A DNA stretch of 64,000 nucleotides, taken from the NCBI GenBank assembly GCA_010015745.1, contig ML978166.1:1-64000 (forward strand). Direction: 5' to 3'. Positions within the stretch are counted from its first letter, which is position 1; each line of letters opens with the position of its first letter. Position numbers and translations under genes: made by a program. Origin of the DNA: Setomelanomma holmii (Eukaryota > Ascomycota > Dothideomycetes > Pleosporales > Phaeosphaeriaceae). Of the stretch, positions 11,417-24,227 are shown piece by piece. The notes beneath the pieces were generated by a model, which saw nothing but the letters and a program-made list of their open reading frames with translations, searched no databases and was not told the DNA's origin.

Positions 11417-12591
11417 ATGTTTGACTTCCGACCTACCTTCATCGGGGTAAATGCAACGCTGATTGCACTCAGCACCATAGCTGTATGCTGTAGGCTAGGA
11501 AGGAGCGTGTTTCTTGCACGATCGTTTGGGTGGAATGACGGTAAGACCCTTTTTTTACACCTTCATCAGATATCTATTGTAGGTTTGGCTAATTGTACTG
11601 ACTATTTGTCAAGGATTCATTGCGGTCGCCGCTGTATGCGCCTGTATTACTTCAGGCCTGCTGATATTGTCAGCACACTATGGAGTTGGCCTGCCACAGG
11701 ATGAAGTGGCCTCAGAAAACATGACGCCAATCTTGAAGGTATGTTTGGTCTTGTTATTGGCGATCTAGCTTCGAGTGCGACCTAAGACATCTACAGCTCG
11801 TAATGGCATCTTGCGCGTTCTACTTTGCCTGCAATTGGGCAGTCAAGCACTCCTTGTTGCTTTTCTACTACGGTTTGACCATCGGCGGCTGGCCACGCTT
11901 CAGCATATACTTCATGCATGGTGTTGCGATCACCTTCGGAGTAACGTGTATTATGACCAGCATTTTCCAATGCTGGCCACTACCTGCCATGTGGGATCCG
12001 ACCGTTCGGGGCCATTGTATCAACATCATGGCATTCCATCTCTTCAATTCGAGCTTCATGATAGCTACAGACGTTGTGCTGTATGCTATGCCGCTGGTGT
12101 TCACATGGAACATGCAACTTCAGCGAGCGCAGAAAATTTGCCTGAACTCCCTCTTTGCGTTAGGTTGGCTTGTGTTGGCTGCCAGTGGCGCACGAGTACA
12201 TGCAGTATACTCGCAGATCGTGCGACCCAATTTCACGTACAAATTCGCCATCATCATGACTTGGGGCGTCATCGAGAACCATGTCTCTATCGTCGTCGCA
12301 TGTGCACCAAGTATCAAGGTGCTTCTCGTACACGCCTTCCCCAGCCTATCAACGTCAATCTCCAAGTTGGTCTCAGGCGAAGCCAAGTCGAACGGAATTT
12401 TTAGGAGTAGCACGATGAGCCTTGATGTTGAGGCTCATCTAAACAAGGCTCAGGAGAATGCGACAGCCAGACCAGTGGGATCGAGATTGAACAGCGACGA
12501 GAGTGCGCAAAGCAGACGAAGCAGAATCGGGAAGTGGTGGAGAGCACCAAGTAGTTGGGAAGTGAATCCGTTGGAGCCTGCCGGGAGGTGA
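11417..12591 (+). CDS. Rhodopsin-domain (PTH11-like) integral membrane protein
   Basis: Seven-helix membrane protein of the large fungal rhodopsin-domain family, whose best-known member, PTH11, senses surfaces in plant pathogens. The spliced model is 11417-11540, 11614-11738 and 11797-12591, giving 347 residues. The introns are 73 and 58 nt, both GT-AG, and all frames join cleanly. Features in order: an extracellular N-terminus, TM1 with ATLIALSTIAVCCRLGR, the conserved SFGWNDG after TM1, TM2-3 with HYGVGLPQDE, then FYYGLTIGG, CWPLPAMWD (disulphide-type Cys), NSSFMIATDVVLYAMPLVF and EWGV-type NYWGV replaced by MTWGVIENHVSIVVACAPSIK. The C-terminal tail is hydrophilic, about 80 residues. It has no CFEM domain. 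A second family member follows 2.9 kb downstream on the same strand. Ligand unknown. Confidence 0.85.
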
Positions 12592-15510
12592 GTAATCTTG
12601 GTGGCAAAATCAAACGGACCTTTAACCTTAAGCCAACGGAATCATGCGATCAAGCTCTGGTATACACTCCTGTGTGTCGACTGATTTTGAAGTCTGTCAG
12701 GAAGCGATCTGTCATGTCACACACTGTCTGGTGGTTTAGCTTAGGTCAGTATAGATACTGAGACTGGATCATTGTACTTAAGAGGAAAATCAAGAAGTCT
12801 TAGCATCGGAATTGTCATAAGTCCTGACATGTTTTCGCAGTGTATGCTTGTTCCATGGCCTCAGCACAAGCTGACGAAGCGACCTTGTTAGGCGATCATC
12901 TGAAGCCTGGCAATTCCCACTCGACTGTTGCTAGCCGCGATGTTGGTGCTTGCAACCATTTGGCATGCATGTTTCTAACCTGCCATGCATGAAACGACAA
13001 CGTTGCTAAGCGAGGTAGAAATGTAACACTGTGCGTGGCTATACAGCCACCTGCTTTGCTGAAAGCGATAGGCCGCCAATCATGTCTTGCCCTGACCTTG
13101 AGGTTGTCGGGTATCGTTGTGATAGACTGCGCATGTTCGCACCGTTTAGAATACATAGCTCCGTTTGTAGGATCGCCAACCTGGTTATTCGGCTTCCGAT
13201 CTGCGTCTAACGCCGTGTTCGGTAGAAGAGCGGGGACCTCCGACTTTAGGAGCATGATGACTGTAGTGAACGGTGACGGGTGGGCGTTTTTGTGGAGCCT
13301 ACTGGAAGCCTTCGACATCAGATTCTTGAGAGCCCAGGGGTGCGATGATGGACAACGGTCACGTTACCAGACGTTCGAAGTCCAAAGTCCACACCCCCGT
13401 ATGCGTACGCCCTGTACAATCCTCTGTGTATAGAAGCGGGGTTTATGATTGTCTCACCTGCACCATTCGAGACGCGAAGGACGATATAGCCGAAGTTGCC
13501 ACAGCGCTAGTCGGAGACCTGCCGTGTAAGTGCATCCACTTCGTTTTGCATGTTGGCTATGTGCTCTTGAGGCTTTGCATGCTGCACAATGGCAATCTTG
13601 CTCAAATGGACGCCGAACCTTGGTAAGGTGAGAACCAATATCAAACATCCTGGGGTATGTTGCCAAGCTCTCGTTTCACTCGCTGAAGCGATTGAATATA
13701 CCCAGGGTCTGGCACAAGCAAATCAAATGCCTGTGACCCATCTCGACTGGTCAAGTCCGTCAGATTGAATACCTCCTTCGTGATTAGTGAACCTTGTCCG
13801 GTATCTCATTTTACCATCTTTAGGAGACCCTCATCGAACGACACGTCTTCTTCGCCTCCAGTTTCGCGCAATGCTCTTGAGCTGAATGTACGGCATCCAA
13901 GCCTCAAAGCTTGACCGGGAGATTGAACAATGATTCAAACTTGGCCGAAGGACTGAATCTGAGGGCACAAAAGCAGCATAGACCACGATACAGCTACGTG
14001 ATCGCACGAAAAGGTCCGCTGCCCGCTGCTCGTACCTAGGCATCTCGAACATCAGAAATCTATCCAAGAAAACCGTGCTTCAATTGGTCAAACCTCCGCG
14101 CAATGGCTGTGTGCTCTCCCTCGAGGCTTTGGAAGTCGCCTCCAATGTTTCCGTCTGCGTGTGACAGCTGTGAATCAACCGGGGGCAAGACTCTACCCAG
14201 GTGTGAGTCAAACGAAGTCTCGTGCTCATAGCCAAAGCTGTCTTCTTTCGTGGAATCATGGCGCCTCTTATACGTCCCGTGTATGTATGTAACCATCGCG
14301 TTTGCACTGCACTGTCGATGGGGTTGTGGCCCACCCTCTGAGGCACAGTCAACACTTCTGGGAACTGATTAACATTGCGCGTTCAACCGGTCCTCGAATC
14401 TGACGATCACCGCAGATAAGCTCACAGCTGCTTTCAACTCACCACGTGGGATCCAGGGGCAAAGGGCCGACACGTCAAGGTGATGGACGCTGTGGGCTGA
14501 CGTTGCACAGACATCGACTTTAGCACGTACTTAGGCGAGGGGCAGCCGATCCCGCGAGCTTCAGCACCAGACCACCTTCACCACTACAACCGCCTTCAAG
14601 CCCAAGCCAAACATTGCTCAGCCGGATTACACAAATACCCTCTTCCTCGATATCTTTTGGGTCATGAATTCGTGCAAACAGGCAACGCCGATGAAGCAGT
14701 CACCACTCGATCGGTTTGACCTCAGCGCACATTCTGGAAACGCAAAGCGGCGAAGCTCAATATGGGCTTCAAACAAAGACAGCTCGATCTTGTTGATCAG
14801 TGGAAAGATTTGGATTTTTTAAAAGCCGGCGCATCTGGTACCAAGGTACATGTGCGATGATCGCACTAGGATGCCTCAGGCCTCGACGCATCCATTGGTG
14901 GCTGACGATGACCGCACCAGCAAATTTAGCTACGCCAACAAATGCGACTGCTGGTACCGGGCATAAGTGTTTTTCGCAGTATTGTTCACGTACAGGTGAT
15001 ATGGTATCGACTAGCTCGTTGAGGGGCGCACTCACTCAGTCCAGCCCATTGCTACCAACTTGTCGGCCTACGGTAGTGTCGGCCTCCTAAGACCACCTGC
15101 ATTTCATGCATTTCATGCATCATTGCGTTACTGGGGTGGCCAGCTCTCCGCCATTGGTCCTTCGTTTAGCTGTCCCGCAAAAGCTACCTGGGCTATGGCG
15201 CACTCGCAATCCCAGAGCTCCCCTAGCGAAAGCGACCCCGGAAATACAGCTCGTTGATAATCAATAAAGTTTCGGGACCCTCCACAAGAACGTCAGGCCT
15301 TCCAGTGAAGGGCTTTCCAGGGTACATGGCTTTGTAGCTCTCTTACGCCAACCCCATCAAAACCTTTAAGACGTGGACTGGTCTATCTCTAGCACTGAGC
15401 AAGGCATATGTACCACCGGCGGGACCCCTCTCGTGTACTTTGCTGATATCCGTCTTCTTTCGCTAGGACCCACGAACGCCGACAGCAGCAACACTTCTCC
15501 ACTCCAAATC
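12592..15510. other. Gene-free stretch between two rhodopsin-domain genes
   Basis: About 2.9 kb. All frames are under about 140 codons, on both strands, with no recognisable domain. A short tandem of CATTTCATG occurs around 15102-15121. The region probably holds UTRs and the promoter of the downstream gene. Confidence 0.4.
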
Positions 15511-17012
15511 ATGGCAGCCACGGAGAATCTCTCGCCTGAACAGCTGGCTGTGCTTATGAAGCAAGATCAGAATGCACTTACAAGAACCATCGTTGTCGCC
15601 TTCACAGTACTAGCATTCATCTCAGTATGTTTGAGGATATTCACAAGACTGAGATACCAAGCTGCTGGGTGGGAAGACCACTCTATCGTTGTTGCCATGG
15701 TTCGTTGCATACGAACAAATCCATCTCAACGTCAAATCTTGCTAACATTGCTACTCCCAGTGCTTGAGTATAGCGACAGCTATTTTTCAAGTCTTGCGTA
15801 CGCTTGTGTTCACAGCAACTGAGCTAAAGCTGATCAGTGACAGAGGCAAATGCTGGAAGTGGAAAACATACCGTGTTCATCCCCTATCCTGAGGGAATAA
15901 TGACCATCTCGAAAGTATGGAAAACACCCACTCGCTCTAAAGATTAACTGACGTAATTCAGAATCTCTTCTGGAGTATCATTTTTTACAATCTCGCCCTG
16001 ATGTTCATCAAAGTATCCATTATCCTTCAGTACCAACGCATCTTCACCCTCCGTGAGATGCGACTGCCCTTACAATTAGCCATGGGAATCTGTGTGGGCT
16101 GGGTACGTCTCGTCGTTTGACTAGACATGGTTGCACGTACTAAGTTTCGCGTTGGCAGGGAATCGCCACATTCTTCACATCTGTCTTCACCTGCGTGCCA
16201 GTGGCAGCATATTGGCGCATCCTAGAGAAGGCCAATGCTACTTGTATGAGAGACGAGGAGTAAGTTTTATTCCGTTCACGGTCTCGATAATTCCTATGCA
16301 AACGGTGCTCTAGGAGAGCAATAGCTTCTGCGCTTTACCTCCGATGAGCACTTGGTGGCACCACTCAGTACTATGATGCTGACAATAAATTAGTCTCTGG
16401 TTCAGCAATGCGGCTATCAATATCTTCACTGATCTTATGGTTGCCGTACTACCAGTCAAGGTCATCTGGGGCTTGCATATACCTAGGAACCAGAAGATAG
16501 CGCTGGTCGGCATTTTGACCATTGGATGGTTCGTCTGCGTGGTCTCCGTTCTCAGACTTCACGGCATTATCGTACTATTCCAACACCCGGACGATCGGAT
16601 CTATTATTCTGCCGCAGCTGCTTACTGGTCTTCCATCGAGATGAACCTCGGCATCGTATGCGCATCACTGCCAGCATTGAAACCACTCCTCGTTAAGATT
16701 ATACCCGGATTCTCCACTCGCCACAGCAGCAGAGGGTATGGTGCTGGGCTCAGTGGCGCTTTGGGCAGCAAAAGTCGTGTAAATGGGAACAACGCGACAC
16801 GTACGACCACCAATGACGATGTGGAACTGGCCTTCAAGATCAACACGAATGCGTACTCCTCGAGATCGGATCAAGACACTCTCGGGAAGAGCATTTACGT
16901 CACTCAACACTTCCAGCAGCACTATGAGAAAAACGCTCAGATCAGCGACAGTGAGAGCCAGAAGGATCTAGTTGTAAACACAACATTTTCAGCGCCGTAT
17001 GCACAGCACTAG
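15511..17012 (+). CDS. Second rhodopsin-domain (PTH11-like) integral membrane protein
   Basis: The best model has six exons: 15511-15699, 15761-15797, 15838-15914, 15962-16102, 16159-16259 and 16394-17012. All joins keep frame, giving 387 residues. Introns are 61, 40, 47, 56 and 134 nt; the 37-nt second exon is unusually small. An ATG 138 nt upstream is in frame, but the MAATENLSPEQL start fits the family better. TM1 with TIVVAFTVLAFISVCLR is followed by AGWEDHSIVVAM, the family's post-TM1 motif (compare SFGWNDG in the upstream gene). Later come FWSIIFYNLALMFIKVSI, TCVPVAAYW, FSNAAINIFTDLMVAVLPV and WSSIEMNLGIVCASLPALKPLL, all typical. The tail is serine-rich, cytosolic and about 100 residues. 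Exon 3 and the long fifth intron are the least certain parts. Likely an ancient paralogue of the gene at 11417. Confidence 0.78.
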
Positions 17013-18087
17013 GGCTATCTGAGCTGCGTTGAGAGGAGAAAAGGATACACAAGTGCACATCAATCCAAAAGTTCAAGTAAACACGTCATCCCCTGCCTTT
17101 CCTTCCTTGTCTCTCTCCAAAGTCCAACAGTTACTTTTCCGAGGTTGACGCGCTGCACCCGATACTGTCTGCCGGATACGTAGGGCGTTTTCCAAATATC
17201 TGGAAAGTTTCGCTGGCTCTGCGCATTCGGATGGTATTCCGAAGCCGCTGCCTAACACACTTTGAGTTTGATACCTTAGGTCGTCCGCTGGTGGATTTTT
17301 ACTCGTCTATTCCCGAGGTTTGACCTTCTCTCCAGCGCGTCCTCACCGGAACCATCTCCCCGACCTTAACTTGGTGAGCTCACAGTTCGCTACGTCCCGC
17401 GCGTGTGCAAGGAATACGTACGCACTCATTGAGTTGAGCGCAGGGATTGCCATTAGCCCCTGAGCGGCTGAATCGTAATGGGAACCAACTAACCGTCGAT
17501 GCGATCACCTACCCGCAGCTACGTCGCTTTCGCCAGGCGACCAAAGTTGACACGCAACTTCATCCGGGATCGAGAAAGCAACTGTATGTAGAACCTGGCT
17601 GCTCTCCAACCATTGTGTTACATGGCTGTCTGCTCGCCGTGACGGCATAGAACCAAAATTCACGCAAGTTTATTGCGATCTATCTTGGGCCCCACCTCCC
17701 TACGCAGGCCCCACGATCGAAAAGGACCGACTGCGGGAGCCTGGTCCGAGCCCGAGTTCCCCGGAGCCGCCGCGAACATCGTCAAGGGACGATCTCGAAC
17801 ACCATGTGGGTAGCTCCGAGCGCGTGCGCCCTACCTACCGTTCTGCAGGGTTACAGCTTCGCAGTATCATGTAGGGCTAGTTCCAGCCGATATGGATAAA
17901 CAAAACTTTCGGCAACTGGATATATATGCCCATGTACAAGCACAACATGAACGACGAGGGTCGACCTGGACTTTGGAATGGTCATGCTGCTTGATAAAGT
18001 CATGTTGCCCCGAGATTTGGAAGTCGATAATTTAGAGGCATTGTTTAGCTTGTTGCCTCAGCACATCAACAGTAGTTGGCTAAAACG
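17013..18087. other. Intergenic stretch
   Basis: About 1.1 kb with no supported gene. It probably contains the terminator region of the rhodopsin-domain gene and the old promoter of the esterase pseudogene. Confidence 0.4.
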
Positions 18088-19971
18088 ATGCGTGCCATAG
18101 CAAGGCTTCCAGTGCTTCTTGCCATGTATGTGGTGTCTCGGACGCATAGTGCCGCCATGACAAGACATCTACCGACACACCTTGAAGGGAACGGTGGCTT
18201 GACGGTGGACCTAGGATATGCGAGGTACCAGGGACTCCATAACTCCACGACGACCCTGAAGGTCTGGCGAGGGTGAGCAAACCATGAGAACATGGATATT
18301 CCGACCACTAAAGCCATGTTCCTAGTATGCGTAATGCTGCGCCATCGACAGGCCATTACCAATGGACCACCCAAAGAGGACCGGAAACACTTCGGAACCA
18401 GACTATCGATGCTTCGTCATTCGGCCCGATTTGTCCTCAGTCTTTTGCCAGCAGTGCCGAATGCACCATTCATTCCTGGCGAAGAGGATTGCTTGTTTCT
18501 CAATGTGTATGTACCTCCACGTGCCAATAGCAACAAAATACTGCCTGTGCTTGTGTGGATTCACGGGGGTGGGTATGGTTATGGAGATGGCACGCAAGAT
18601 ATGAGCGAGACTATCAATGCCAATGAGCAAGGTTCCTCGCTGTTATTATCCAGTATCGTGTAGGTTCATGCATCGCCTACTCCGAGCTCTGCTGACAGAC
18701 AGCAGCTCGGTGCGTTTGGCTTCTTATCGACGAGTGACGTGCAAGAGGGTGGTGCATTAAATGCTGGTCCCTTGGACGTGGTCTTCGCGCTCGAATGGGT
18801 ACAGAAGCATATTTGGCGCTTTGGTGGTGACAAGAGGAAAGACATAATATCTGGAGAGTCAGCGGGTGCTGGAGGAGTTATGCTCCTGGGTACCGCGAAG
18901 GGTGGTACTATGGGAACATCACTATTCAACAAGGTCAATATCTCCCAGGAACATGGCTTGCGAAATTGCTGACTTTAACCTAGGGCATCACCGCTTCGCC
19001 TTACCTGCCGCCCTAATACACCTACGAAGATCCCAATCCCTCTGAGCGATATAATGATCTCGCAGCACGGGTGGGCTGCCCGGGAGACTCTAAGCTTATC
19101 TGCCTAAGAGCCGTAGACTCACTGACTTTGCAGCAAACGAATGCCGCCGTGACTGCAGCAGGGACTTATGGTACATGAGCTTTCCTTCCTGTTACTGACC
19201 TGAACTTCAGTATCTCAGCCCAACAAAGCGCTCACAGCGAAGAAAGTCAACGGCTGCTCCCTCCTTGTGGGCAATAATGCGCATGAGGGCGTGTTGTTCG
19301 TCCCACGCACCACCACCACTGTTGATGACCTGACAGCATGGCTCAAGCTTGGAATCCCGTCCTTTGACGACGTAGATATTCAGCAAGTCCTTGCTGCCTA
19401 TCCCATCTCCGCCAACACATCATATGCTAGGTTCGAAACGAGCGGAATCGCTGCACCCTCTGCCAACGAAGTTTCCCAGGTCGCCATAGGTTAATAACAA
19501 TGCGCAAACAACATTTACGCGGAAGCAACATTCATTTGCCCTTCCGACTAGCTCAATGATGCTTACACGAGTAACGGCTGCACCTCTTATCATTACCGAT
19601 ACTCTGTTCCATTTGCTGCGTACACCGCCGACATACCCGCATACTTTGGCCCTGCAACACCAAACCAGCCTGTCGCGTTCACAACGGAGTTTTGACATGT
19701 CTGGGGCAACTTCATACGCGATGTTGAGGCAGCAACTACCAGCAGAGAGTTTCCAAAATGGGAAAAGGGCTTCGATGCTAATATGCTGAGTCTAAACACG
19801 ACAGGTGGCACGCCTTATGAGGTTGTGACGCAATCTGGTGCCACGGTCACGCAATTCAGAGACCCGGGGCTGCAGAGCAACATTAAGGAGGTTGGGGCTA
19901 GCAATTGGGAGGGTGGTCGTGATAAGAGGTGTGAGTTCTGGAGAGCCATCGCAGCAAGGGTGCCTAATTGA
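18088..19971 (+). pseudogene. Type B carboxylesterase/lipase, pseudogene with transition-type stops
   Basis: Alpha/beta-hydrolase of the carboxylesterase type B family, originally secreted (hydrophobic N-terminus at 18088). Recognisable parts: GHYQWTTQ and FGPICPQSF, then EEDCLFLNVYVP, WIHGGGYGYGDG (oxyanion hole), IIQYRLGAFGFLS across an intron, GDKRKDIISGESAGAGG with the nucleophile serine, LVGNNAHEGVLF, NNIYAEATFICPS, SVPFAAYTADIPAYFGPATPNQ and a normal C-terminus near RCEFWRAIA. Lesions: a frameshift near 18450, a compensating one near 18625, and in-frame stops at 19014-19016 (TAA), 19492-19497 (two TAA in tandem), 19549-19551 (TAG) and 19693-19695 (TGA). The tandem TAA sits where related proteins usually carry glutamines, and TAG where they carry tryptophan. 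Introns near 18273-18325, after 18660 and after 18930 still look functional. Confidence 0.82.
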
Positions 19972-22286
19972 TGTGACTGAGCAGAGAGTGCAATTGGGAT
20001 GTCGTTCAGTTTGCTCTTGGTCTCCCGGTATGTCGAACTAGACTTACATACAAGAACCTAGCTTGATTTGCCTCGACTTCACTGATTAGATCAGCTTTGT
20101 GGTCAGATTTTCAAGGCAAGGGCCGTCGCAAAGTGACTTGATGGCCCTAGCCTATTGGACGAATGTCATTCTGTCGTGTATGTTCCACCGCCCATCGTTT
20201 CCAGCAGCGCTTGAACATAATGAAACAGAATGTATGATTGAGATCTCGTTAACGATGTTATCTTTGGCATGAACCGAATGCAGTCGTGAAGCTCGACTTG
20301 AGTCTCTCAGCATAAAGATGAGAGTGGCAGACAGTCTCCAAAGTCTCGACAGCTGAAGTCGCGATCCTCTAGACACACATGCAGTGTTACTCGCATGACC
20401 ATCTGCAGCTGCAGGTCGCACATATCTGTACCATTAGCACTTACGCTGCTCCAACATTCTTGCGACACGTTCCCTTGATTCACAGCTTTCCAACTCATCT
20501 CGTTGTTAACCTCTATCCCATAGCACCGCATCGTCGCTAACACGAATCATCACACGTAGAGTTACGGCAGGTGACTGGCAAATGCCTTTCTCAGCCGTGT
20601 AAGTCTCAGGGACTGTTCCTTTCGAAGGTGCACTGCAGGCATATCTTTTCCAGTACATTGGGTCTAGTCTGTGAGCAGACTTGCAAGCTCTCGAGATTCC
20701 GAGCCTATGCAACGCCAGTGAAACCACCTTCAAACATTGCAATTGGAATCACTGTAGAGCGATCTTGCCGCTGAACGATACATTGGGCGGAAAGCCAGCC
20801 CTTTTTTTGGTGATTTAGAGTGTGCATGTCGTATCGCGATGCTCAACGCCCCGGCTCAAACGTCCAAAGGCGATGTGATCGATCTTGGCGCTGGTTTGAG
20901 ATGCTATAGCTGATACAGGGGCAATAGACAGAGTCGATTGTAGTGCGTACAATAGGTGTTGAGTGGGCGGCGGAGGATTTCGCTAGGCGAGCGGTGTTCA
21001 CGTGTTGCCCAGTGACCCAAGCTTCCAAGATCCGGATCCCCTCCAGAACTCCGTACGACCATCTCCACTGTCGCACCACCTAAGAGCATTCCGCCATCAA
21101 ATCCATCAGTTGTAATTGGAGCGCGTCTTCAAGAAACTTTGCCCAAGAATGATGGCGCATTCAAAATACTCGGATTAGCTAAGTTGCTGCGCGCAGCTGA
21201 GAAGAGCTGTCTTGGAGAACAACACGCTCCGCCCCCGTCATCACTTGGCGAATGCTCGAAATAATCCATCCAGGTTCTTCTTGCAGGTTTGCCGTCGAAT
21301 CGTCTCTTTCGGCCTGAGGTAAGGATCCATGCGGAATAACAATCACTCAAGGAGCAGGCAGTTTGGTACTACGCGACCTCACCGCGGGCCATCGTCTGAG
21401 GCTCTGCAGGGTCATGCCGGGTCTACATCGTATCTTCGGCAGTCCGAGACTACATGTGGCTAACCTACCCTTCGCGAAAGCTTGTCAACGCCTTAAACGC
21501 ATGGCGTCCATGAGCAATCGTGGGGCCGGCGATCGTTGTTTTGAAGTTCAACTCACAGACTCGCCAAAGTATTGAAACATTCACTCCACAACCCGATTTA
21601 GCAACTTTCGTTTCAACCTAGCTGGGAAAGGAACGAAAACACCTAATAACCTTTCGAACTAGGTACGAGTGAACAACAAGAACATTTGCAAAATGATGCA
21701 CAGCACTTCGACCACGAGAGAGTGCATCAAATGAGGTGTGCCATGCATTCGAGGACCGCAGCAATGTTGAGTAAGATGCGCAGCAGGTGCGCCACATGCA
21801 TAAGCCGGCAGCTTGGGTCGCCTGTTACAATATTCTTGGTAACACCGCAGTACCCCGATGAGGCGAATGTCACCAGCTCGAGTAAATCTGCTCAGAATGA
21901 TCGGCATGGTAGTACCTTGCCATGCGACTAGCACGCGCATATCTATTGGTCACCCTTGGCATGGACCCGTGTTCCTGTAGAAGCTCTGGCCAATCCTCAC
22001 CATCTCAACACCATCTTAGCGGTCTGCGGTTTGTATATCAAGAGATTTCGGCGCACTGGCTAACGCCCGGGGCAAGGGGTGGCACGATGGCGCAGTGGGT
22101 ACTGACTCTTGGTTTAGGTTACTATTCTTACTCGTTCAACGATGGAGATCATGTTGTATAAAGAGTAGGTGCCTGCCCATGTCATTGGTACCATGTCACG
22201 TCGCTGTTATTCACTTCTTCCACTATCTTCACCTCCTAGCCGTCTTTCGTTCGGCTGTAGGACTTTTCCTTCACGACTTGTACATA
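19972..22286. other. Gene-free stretch
   Basis: About 2.3 kb with no frame I can support on either strand; the longest unsupported frames are under 95 codons. The right end holds the peroxidase promoter. Confidence 0.45.
22157..22163 (+). promoter_or_regulatory. TATA box of the peroxidase gene
   Basis: TATAAAG lies about 130 nt before the ATG at 22287. Position and sequence fit a core promoter. Confidence 0.4.
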
Positions 22287-23295
22287 ATGTATATCTCACA
22301 TCTCTTCCTCCCTGCCTTGGCAGCAACAAGCACAGCCCAAGCTTTCAACATCGCCGAAGAAGCTCGCTCCGTAGCCGCAAACACCAAGCGCACCATTGGT
22401 ACAATCAAAGACTGGGTCAGCAGCTGGGGTAACCAGCCAGGCGCCACCTGCCCTGCTGTTTGGAACGAAATCTCCACGACACTAACAGCACAATTTCTGG
22501 CGGACGGTCAATGTACAGACGCAGCGCGCGCAGCTATTCGAGGAGCCTTCCATGACTGTTTCAACGGGGCTTGCGATGGCTCCTTAATCCTGGCCAACGA
22601 ATGCACGAACACCGAGAACAGAGGCTTAGAGCGACTATGCACACAACTTGGCGGCCTTGCAACCGAGAAGCAAGTCGGTGTCGCAGATCTCATCCAGTTC
22701 GCTGCTGCTCATGCCATCAAGACATGTCCCGGAGGTCCGACTGTGCCCGTGAAAGTCGGCCGTAAAGACTCTAGCACTGCCAATGCACTTGGTGTTCTTC
22801 CAGCCCATAACGCGGCTGGTGGTGATCTCGTCAAGCTTTTCGGTAAGTTATCAACTTATATCTCACACCACTTCCATGCTAACAATGACTTCAGCTTCTA
22901 AAGGCTTTTCTCCAATCGATCTGGCAGCCCTAATTGGCGCACACACTGCAGCAAAGCAACGGACCACCGACCCCTCAAAAGCCGGCGCAGCCCTCGACTC
23001 CACTGTTGGCACCTGGGACAACAAGTACTACCAAGAGACCAAGTCCGGCAAAGGAGCACCCTTCACATTGGAGGCCGACAAGAACATCGCTCAAAACCCA
23101 CTTACTACCGTCCCGTTCAGCACCTTTGCCGCAAGTAAGAGTGCCTGGGACTTCGCATTTGTCAGCGCAATGACGAAGATGAGCATGTTGGGTGTGGATA
23201 GCAAGGACTTGATCGATTGCACAAGCGCGCTGCCAGGTGGTAGCAGTAAGAGGGAGATCAAGGGTGCGAACCTATTCGATCGATTGAAGTGGTGA
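22287..23295 (+). CDS. Secreted heme peroxidase, class II type (AA2-like)
   Basis: Extracellular heme peroxidase of the plant/fungal superfamily, which uses H2O2 to oxidise phenolics or other reductants. Two exons, 22287-22842 and 22895-23295, with a 52-nt intron carrying a GCTAAC branch site, give 318 residues. The start at 22287 was chosen because it begins a signal peptide (MYISHLFLPALAATSTAQA); an in-frame upstream ATG-free extension has no such logic. Distal heme pocket: RGAFHDCFNGACDGS with Arg and His. Then GVADLIQFAAAHAIKTCPGG and the proximal histidine in DLAALIGAHTAAKQ. Cysteines are spaced as in secreted ascomycete members. It is shorter than the true lignin peroxidases and lacks an obvious manganese site or surface tryptophan, so a generic low-redox role is more likely. 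No lesions. Confidence 0.86.
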
Positions 23296-24227
23296 TGCAT
23301 CTTTGAAGAAGGCTGCATTTGGAGGTGTTGTACGGCGTTTCCGGCTCTCGATACCATGATTTGCATCGTTGTACAGCATGTATTGGTACATGCTAATGTC
23401 TATACCCTCTTCCAATATCTTGTTCTATTTCCGTATCCGATGATGCAATCACAGAAGATATGCGACAGTCCAAAGTCACACTGTTCAGGCTGATTGGATC
23501 AAGCTACAATTGATGTTAACCAAAGCGAAGCAAGGCACACAATCACTCACGAGCTCGGAGCTATCAGCATTCGAAGGGCATTTCGATTTATTGATACGGC
23601 TAGAATGCGATTCACTTACAGCTTTGAGGACGAACAGGAGCACCTCGTGCTCGATCTCGAGGAGCCGTGAGCGAATGCTCTCGGTGGTAGTCGGTGGGAG
23701 TGAGGGCCTCAAGACTTGAGGGGCTACGGCGTTCCTGTGGCTTTGGGGGTGCAGTCGCGTTCGGCCGCGATGCCTCTTAGTTGTCGGTCGAGTCTCCGGG
23801 GGCCCTGCTGGGCGCTTTCCCATGTTGCTGGTGTTCCTTGGCCAACCCGTGATTTGCGATTGAGCTACCAGGAGGCGAAGAGGTAGTCGGCGTTCCCAAG
23901 CTACAGAGGCCAGGGCGATGACACAGTTGGTTTCTGACCTCGCCAGCCCACCAATGGAGAAATGTACAATTGGTATTTCGGTCCTTTGCAAAATGTCAGT
24001 CTGGCACCTCAGTTCACAAGGTACATGTGAACTGCGTCTCTCACGTGACTCTTTGTCACTTGCCTACTCATCATGGTTATGTATATAATCGCTCTCTGTA
24101 GCTCTCTCAATACAACAACCTTCTGCTTCCTTCATGTCTGCTCTGTCCTCTCACATCTGACACAAAATATTCATGTGGAAGAGCTTGGCGATGGTGCAGA
24201 CAAAGGCTGCATAAAGGCCTCGAAACA
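23296..24227. other. Intergenic stretch with a weak minus-strand frame
   Basis: A minus-strand frame at 23485-23991 encodes a proline/arginine-rich sequence followed by a short helical segment. It has no domain and no start context that I trust, so I do not call a gene. Confidence 0.35.

Noticed and set aside
12896..13433. Overlapping frames on both strands between the rhodopsin-domain genes
   Set aside because: Neither shows domain-like content and both are open by chance.
22095..22286. In-frame N-terminal extension of the peroxidase
   Set aside because: The start at 22287 gives a clean signal peptide; the extension would bury it.
23485..23991. Minus-strand frame of 168 codons
   Set aside because: Low-complexity, proline/arginine-rich start, no domain and no trusted start; insufficient support.
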